NCBI GenBank assembly: GCA_963681505.1
Contig: OY811972.1
Span: forward strand, 1,663,432 to 1,727,431
Length of the DNA: 64,000 nt
Source of the DNA: Eunapius fragilis
Taxonomy: Eukaryota > Porifera > Demospongiae > Spongillida > Spongillidae
Direction: 5' to 3'
This document shows, piece by piece, positions 58,330 through 64,000 of this stretch (position 1 is its first letter; each line of letters opens with the position of its first letter). The translations under genes and the position numbers were made by a program. A model generated the notes under the pieces. That model was not told where the DNA came from. It ran no database searches and was given only the letters and a program-made list of their open reading frames with translations.

Positions 58330-58965
58330 CACAATTCAAGAGGATTTTTGGATTTCAAAGTGTAGATGTGGATTGGCAATGACATTTGCAGTTGAACAGC
58401 GACCATACGTTCAAGTCTTACATGATAACACCCAGAAACATTGATTGATTATTTCCAATATAAGAGCAGAGAATCCTGCATCAATCCTTATATATGACAG
58501 TCTTTTCCATCAGTGCTCTCCATACGTCCAGAAGCAAGAAGCCACTATTACCCGGACCAAATCAAGTGAAATAAATGTTCACTTTGTGGATGTGCAGCGC
58601 GTCAAAGTGGAGGTGGTGATTCTGGACTTTTTGCAATTGCATTTGCCACTCTATCTGTTTTGGAACCCACCCAGAAACAAAGTTTTATTGTCAGGCAAAA
58701 ATGAGGCAACATTTGATGAAGTGCATTGAAGAAGGTGTAATGACAGAATTTCTAGTGCAGCACACAAGATGCTGTACAGCTAAGACAAAGAAAAAACAAG
58801 TCATAAAGGTTTATTGTGTTTGCAGAATGCCTAGGATGGCACTTGAAGCTATGATTGCCTGCAGTCAATGCAAGGAATGGTATCATGGTGACATTTGTAT
58901 TCAAGTCCCAAAAAAGGCATGGAAGCACAGTACCAAATGACTATGTGACAAATGTAGTGTGTAGT
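58330..58965 (+). pseudogene. Ulp1-type cysteine protease + PHD finger relic
   Basis: Reads YVQVLHDNTQKH, then TGA where the catalytic-site Trp of the Ulp1 His-Trp pair belongs, then LIISNIRAENPASILIYDSL. After a one-base shift comes SGGGDSGLFAIAFATLSVLE, matching the Ulp1 D-C-G-x-F-A block with Ser in place of the catalytic Cys. After another shift comes the PHD-like finger VYCVCRMPRMALEAMIACSQ and CKEWYHGD, with its last CxxC (LCDKC) behind another TGA at a Trp position. Ulp1-PHD proteins of this kind are spread widely as transposon-related families in sponges and cnidarians. Two frameshifts, two stops and the missing Cys mean it is dead. Confidence 0.6.
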
Positions 58966-59008
58966 TGCTGTTATTATTTTCTTTGTTTTTAATGTCTTTT
59001 GTTTTTAG

Positions 59009-59121
59009 CCCTTTTGGTTGTAGAAGTGTTTGGGGGATGGAGAATTGAAGCTATCAATGCACTTTCAACCTATGGAAAAGTATCCACACAGCTATGTCGA
59101 CCTCAGAATGAGGTTATAAAG
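59009..59121 (+). pseudogene. Short LINE-like C-terminal fragment
   Basis: Between an acceptor-like 'tgtttttag' and a donor-like GTAAATG it reads LLVVEVFGGWRIEAINALST, then YGKVSTQL. This parallels LVVETYGAWGQETVKSFAQL in the 40880-41227 fragment, so it is more likely a repeat piece than a host exon despite the splice-like borders. Confidence 0.4.
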
Positions 59122-59149
59122 GTAAATGGTACTATATCAGCTTATATTT

Positions 59150-59225
59150 CAACGTATGCGCATTTGTTCCGTGGAATAGTCACGGAACGGAACGGAATAT
59201 TCCGTGGCGTTCCGTTCCGTCCCTT
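59150..59225. repeat. Short palindromic GGAACG-rich block
   Basis: Units 'cacggaacggaacggaat' and 'attccgtggcgttccgttcc' face each other within 75 bp. Possibly the end of a degraded inverted-repeat element; nothing more can be said. Confidence 0.5.
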
Positions 59226-59239
59226 GTTTTAGTAACGCC

Positions 59240-59600
59240 TTGTACAGGGGCAATCTACACAAAAAAAAATTTTAAAAAAACAAAGGAGATCAAACAAAGG
59301 TAAATCCTTCTCATTAATTGGTGACGTAATAATTGTCTGTAAATAAATATGCAGCCTTTTCACTATATTCTGTGAATGCCCTCTCTTAATAAGAACTATT
59401 TTATTGTCTAAAGGGCATTGAATTTTTATTCCTAATTATAATATAGTACCAAATGGTTCGGCAATATAAGTGCTGCAATTACCCTTTTACATTATGCTTG
59501 TCTTTAGTACTGACATCAGAGTATACGGTCAGGCGATTGTGCCAATGTTCTATTTATATTGTAAATCTATTAGCGTTATTAAAGTTAATCTAATATAGCT
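59240..59600. repeat. Paralogous intron of the zinc ribbon-Death family
   Basis: Close match to 48775-49090 (for example 'accaaatggttcggcaatat'). It begins at the edge of where the linker exon should be (gcaatctacac), but the exon itself is absent. It shows that the family duplication reached at least this far. Confidence 0.75.
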
Positions 59601-60690
59601 GCGAAGAAAACAAGAGGGCCTCCCTTCACATGCCTTACATAGTTATTGTTAACACATCCCTCTTGGCCATCAACTTGGTGCCAGCATCTATTCGCATGTC
59701 AGTAGCACACTCCAACATGCCTCGTTCTCTTGAGCGTGAATGTGGGAGTAGACGATCGTGCCCGCGGAAAAGAAATCTCTCCAAGCTATCCTATGGATAA
59801 ATGAACGGTAAGTGTATAACTGAAAAGGAATCGGAACTGGACGTACTATTCACCCCCCCCCCCCCCCCCCCCCCCAAATAAAAAAGGAAAATATTTTTGG
59901 CACGAATTAAGCAGTAACCCCCCCTCCCCCCAAAAAAGTGGGTTAAATAATATTGGCAGCGATAACCCGCCATAATTCTACACCATGTGTGGCCTTTCTG
60001 AGTACCCAAGCTGTTGAAGCTCTTATTTATATGACTGGAAGTTAGTGTGCAGGCAGGTATTAGGTACACATAGCCTCGTATAATGAAGGCAAGCTAGAAG
60101 TAGGCAGGGCGTGGAGAGGCAGGCTAGCAAATAAAAGGGGCGGATTACGAAGCACCACAACGTTTTTAGCAGCCAATGAAATTATAAGTCGGCATGGCTA
60201 TATCAACTGACAGTTATTATAAAGGTGCAATGAATGTTGCGTATCTCCATCTGCGAGGTGCGATAAGTCCATTTGCGAGTCCCCCACTGTGTGGCGCATC
60301 CCCAATCCGGATCGATTCGGATTGCGTTGCCAAGTGAAGAAACGCCTTATACGACGAACATGATCGTTAACAATTAGCGCGTGCAAGCTACTAATTACAT
60401 TCATACGAAAGCATTCACAAGGAACGATCACTGTTGCGGAGGGTTGTTCGGCGCGGTGAATCCTTATCTACAATAAACGCTCAGCAACAGTTAGTTTAGT
60501 GAAGTCAAATAGCCATTAGCACTGCCGGCGCCAACCCATCAAATTAATCAGTATCGATGTTCTCATTACAATTTAACTGGTTGACCACATCATTTAAGGG
60601 TAGATCAGATGCATGTGCTTAAACAAACAGCCTCCCCCTCCTCCTCTCCCCTCCCCAAAAATAAAAATAAATCGAACTCGCGTGACAGTG
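59600..60690. other. Upstream region of the transporter gene
   Basis: Holds a C run at 59853-59875 and, just before the start codon, a CT-rich leader (60630-60660) that is also present before the pseudogene at 23740. No exon is recognised; an open stretch on the minus strand at 59670-59760 is not supported. Confidence 0.45.
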
Positions 60691-60696
60691 TAAAAA

Positions 60697-63655
60697 ATGT
60701 CCAGCGAGGAAGCGAACAGCCTCCTTACCCAAGAAGGTAGAATACACGATGCAGGAGTAGTTAATTCTGGCTACCAATCAACTGACCATCCACACGTAAG
60801 TCGCTGCGGTCGTAAAACATCTGAGGAACCCTTTGGCTCTGCTTCACCTTCTTCACCGGCACAAGATAAGGTCTGCGGACCTAGAGTGGTTAAAAACAAG
60901 GGAGCCTTACTGATCCTCTTCATAAGCGCCGTCGTAGATGCGGGACAGACCAGTGCTCTAAACTACGCCCTTATGCAGCTTCTTATGACGAATGCATACA
61001 TTGGTAAATCAACGTCTAGTATTTTGTACTTGATATTTTTCGTCACCGGTACCGCGGTTCCCCAGTTGTTCTACCCTATGGCCGGGTGGATAGCGGACGT
61101 TCACTTCGGACGTTACAGGGTCATCCGCCTCAGCCTGTGGTGCATGTGGCTAGGTCAGTGCCTGCTGTCTTTCATGCTCCTCCCATACCTGTTGATGCCG
61201 AGCGAAAGTGCCAGCGTCTACATGACAAACGCCATCGAAACGGTTCTGTTTCCCTTGACCTTTGTGATCATGAATATAGGCTTAGCCGGATTCCAGGCGA
61301 ATGCAATGCAGTTTGGGATCGACCAAATGGTAGACTCATCATCGGACGAAGTGAGTACATTCGTCCATTGGTACTACTGGAGCATCCATATTGGAGGCGG
61401 AACGCTAAGCATGATTCTGACGCCAGCTTTAACTGGCTACACACTCAGTACCGTCTTGGCTGGCGTCGACGCCTTATTGCTAGGGGTTGCTCTGTTGTCT
61501 TGGTACAAATTGAAGAAATGGCTTATTGTTGAGCCCAAGGGCAAGAATCCAATCAAAACCATGTATGATATCATCCTGTTTGCTCATAGACACAAGACTC
61601 CATTATATCGAAGTGCTCTAACCTATTGGGATGACAGACCACCCACTCGGCTTGATCTGGGGAAGAGTAAATATGGTGGACCCTTCACTACTGAGGAGGT
61701 GGAAGATGTAAAAACCTTCTTTGCTATAACTGTCGTGTTGGCATCACTTGGTTTGTACATTATTGTCGATTACACAGTAAGTATTAGTCAGGATTGATTG
61801 GGTTTTGGTATAATTTGGTGCGCACACTGGCATGTTAATTTCAACAAATAAAATAGTTGCATAGTATAACATATTCATGTATGATATTTATACTCAGTGT
61901 TAAAGTTATAAATATGTGTAACCATGAAATTTTTGTTATCTAATCAGTCAATGTTAGGTGTAAGATTGTGTATTGCACAAAAATTCTGATGCTTATAAAG
62001 TGATCTCTAAGCAGAAACAAACGTACCAGAAAATTTAATTAATTGGTAGGTCAACAGCTGCCATATATTAATAAATGAAATGTGAAGAGTTGCAATGATA
62101 TCACGCGAGCGTCTTATATCATGTATAAAGGTGCTGTTGTTTGATGTAAGATATATACGTGCTGTACGTATGTTGCTATATAAAATGCATCCGTTTTACA
62201 GAAAGGCAAACTCAAGTTTAAAGTGTTATCTGTAACGTCTGATTTCGTGATATGTAGCATAGTAGAGTTATGCATTATTTCAAAATTAAGTAATGAAGAC
62301 ATGAAAGCATGTAAACCACAAAATAAAACCACACTGTAGGGGTACAAAATAATTTTCTTTAATGATTGAATGCATTTCTAATATTATGTTTTCTAACGCT
62401 CGATCGAAAACCACGCCTACGGAGCCAATGCCAATCTTATACCGTAGGTCCTAATATAAAATTAACAACCTTTTTCTCGCTCGGTATATCATAACGCAGT
62501 GTAGTGTGTCTTTGGTTATTTCTGCAGTCTTATTTAGCACTAAAGACGTATATGCATGCCTGACAGTTCAAACTGAGGTACCTGTATACACCTAGTCTCA
62601 TATCCAGCCCAATTAGTGGCAATACAAAACTAGTCTTGTCTCCAGATCGAATAATTAGCTTCCAATTATTCTGTGTATCTGTGCATATGGATTGTTGTAA
62701 GGCATGCAAGATGCCCATGTTGCTTAGAAAAAGTATAAGGACTTGCCATCCAGATTGCTGAACTTCATTGTACAAAAGGCCAGAAGAAGCTATCTGAAGG
62801 ATACGTGTGTGCGACAGAGTTGTTTTCGTGCAGCTCGCAGATAATTCAGATAAATTTTAAAAGCTTGTTCTAGACTTTTACTAAAGCTTACAAGCAAGTT
62901 CAGCAATCACATGTAGTGGATGGCAAATCTATAAGCAAAATGGTCGTCTTGCATGTCTCAGTTACAACAATCCTCCCTAAATGATCTCTGATGAATTGGC
63001 AATTGGCAATTTTTCAATACATCAAATCGTTTCTGTCAGAAATGTTATATGATTCTAATATATAAAGTGGAACAACTCTGATACAACCATATAGTCAGTT
63101 AAGACATTCCTGCTTTATAAAACATGCATTATATCATTACCATCTGCCCAAATATTTTTTATGCTGTAAAATATACATGGGCATGTATTTCGCAATAAAA
63201 GAACTTGCTCAATTTGTTAATTTTGCAATAGATATGCGGGGATTTTTTTTTTGCAACCCTTACCATTTATATTCCCTTTTTCTTGAAGCTTGAACCCTAC
63301 AACCAGTTGAAACATGAGATCTTGGTGTCGTCAGCTCTCTACACTGATGGTGATTTGACAACGTCTGTGTCAACTAGTGGTCTAATTCTTGTATCAGTTC
63401 CCATTTATGAACTGGTGGTATACCCATTAATGAAACGTTGTCTTAACAAACCAACTATTTTGAGAAGAATTGGCATTGGAATGGTGGTTGGAATAGTTAC
63501 AATTCTAACACAGATAGCAATTTTTGAGGCCATTGACACAAATCAGTGCTTTTTGATCACTTCAACTGCTTTAAGCAATTCTAGTATCTCATCTACTTTC
63601 ACAGCCATACCTTTTACATTCAGTACAGTTTCTGAATTGTTGGTCTACATTGCAG
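60697..63655 (+). CDS. SLC15/POT-type oligopeptide transporter, first two exons
   Basis: Exon 1, 60697-61776 (360 codons, donor GTAAGTATT), and exon 2, 63289-63655 (acceptor ccctttttcttgaag, donor GTAGTG), join in phase 0. The gene continues past the window in phase 1. The 75-residue N-terminus is polar with an acidic/dileucine-like start (EEANSLLTQE), typical of lysosomal sorting. From residue about 75 come membrane segments: KGALLILFISAVVDAGQTSA, then SSILYLIFFVTGTAVPQLFY, MAGWIADVHFGRYRVIRLSL, the conserved TM2-TM3 loop (G-x-x-A-D-x-x-x-G-R/Y), and further helices to IVDYT. Exon 2 has SVPIYELVVYPLMKR and ends at SELLVYIAG, which fits TM10 of the family. Proton-coupled di/tripeptide or histidine transport, as in SLC15A3/A4, is the likely role. 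The ExxER motif of TM1 is not evident, so the substrate is uncertain. Confidence 0.8.
61777..63288. other. Intron 1 of the transporter gene
   Basis: No exon seen. The part near 62880-62930 (tcagcaatcacatgtagtgg) is also present next to the broken copy at 24505-24560. Confidence 0.7.
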
Positions 63656-64000
63656 GTAGTGTATTTGTCCTCATGTACTGAGTATTGATTAAATTATTAG
63701 GTCTATACATTAATAGATGAAACTGATACAAATTACACACTTGGCTTTTATCATTACTTAGTATTGAAGTATTTATTATACATTGTAATTATCCTGAGGT
63801 GTATGAATTCGTTTTAAATGAAATAGTTAAATCTAAACATAATTATAAATATATGGGACTTTTGTGGCAAAAAAATATGAAGCAGTTTGTTAAAATTTTC
63901 AAAAGAAGTTAGCCATTGCCATTGAAATTTATGCCTAATAAAACATTAAGCACTGTATAACTCCACAATGAATAGTTTGTAAGAGCCATTTCATAGTGGA
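63656..64000. other. Start of transporter intron 2
   Basis: AT-rich; from about 63860 it resembles the MITE at 56617 (shared 'cctaataa' and 'agagccatttc'-like pieces). It is cut by the window edge. Confidence 0.4.

Noticed and set aside
61086-61532. Second plus-strand open frame in transporter exon 1
   Set aside because: Out-of-frame shadow; the main frame has clear membrane segments and conserved loops.

Overview
The window looks like a piece of a non-bilaterian animal genome, most likely a demosponge. This is inference: the DNA is AT-rich, genes have short exons with GT/AG introns, and there are a vertebrate-style LRR-GPCR, a GTPase of Roc-COR type joined to a Death domain, many MITEs and hAT elements, and LINE debris. 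No rRNA, tRNA or CRISPR array was seen.

Layout. 1-19.3 kb: a minus-strand gene encoding NHR (neuralized-like) - Roc GTPase/COR - Death, perhaps with a decayed zinc-ribbon first exon. Its last exons are duplicated, and a broken Ty3/gypsy fossil lies between the two copies. 19.6-24.6 kb: decayed or divergent Death-domain exons, MITEs and a broken partial copy of a peptide-transporter gene. 26.1-29.2 kb: an intronless 1030-residue 2-oxoglutarate/Fe(II) oxygenase. 32.4-43.9 kb: a ten-exon LRR-containing GPCR (LGR type), whose exon phases all agree. 45.4-49.8 kb: a decayed Death tail, a segmental duplicate of bases 1-2330, and a compact intact three-exon gene encoding an eight-cysteine zinc ribbon, a helical linker and a Death domain. 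50.3-56.5 kb: two hAT elements with recognisable 8-bp target duplications. 56.9-59.6 kb: a third zinc-ribbon exon and a Ulp1-protease/PHD relic. 60.7-64 kb: the first two exons of an SLC15/POT-type transporter that runs off the window.

The most interesting theme is one Death-domain terminal exon that recurs about five times (1981, 20753, 23446, 45420, 48066), and one zinc-ribbon first exon that recurs three times (19069, 49547, 56911). They are joined in different ways: zinc ribbon-Death in one intact gene, and NHR-Roc-COR-Death in another. This suggests a local family of Death-domain adaptors and GTPases assembled by exon shuffling and segmental duplication. A role in innate immunity or cell death is inference from the domains.
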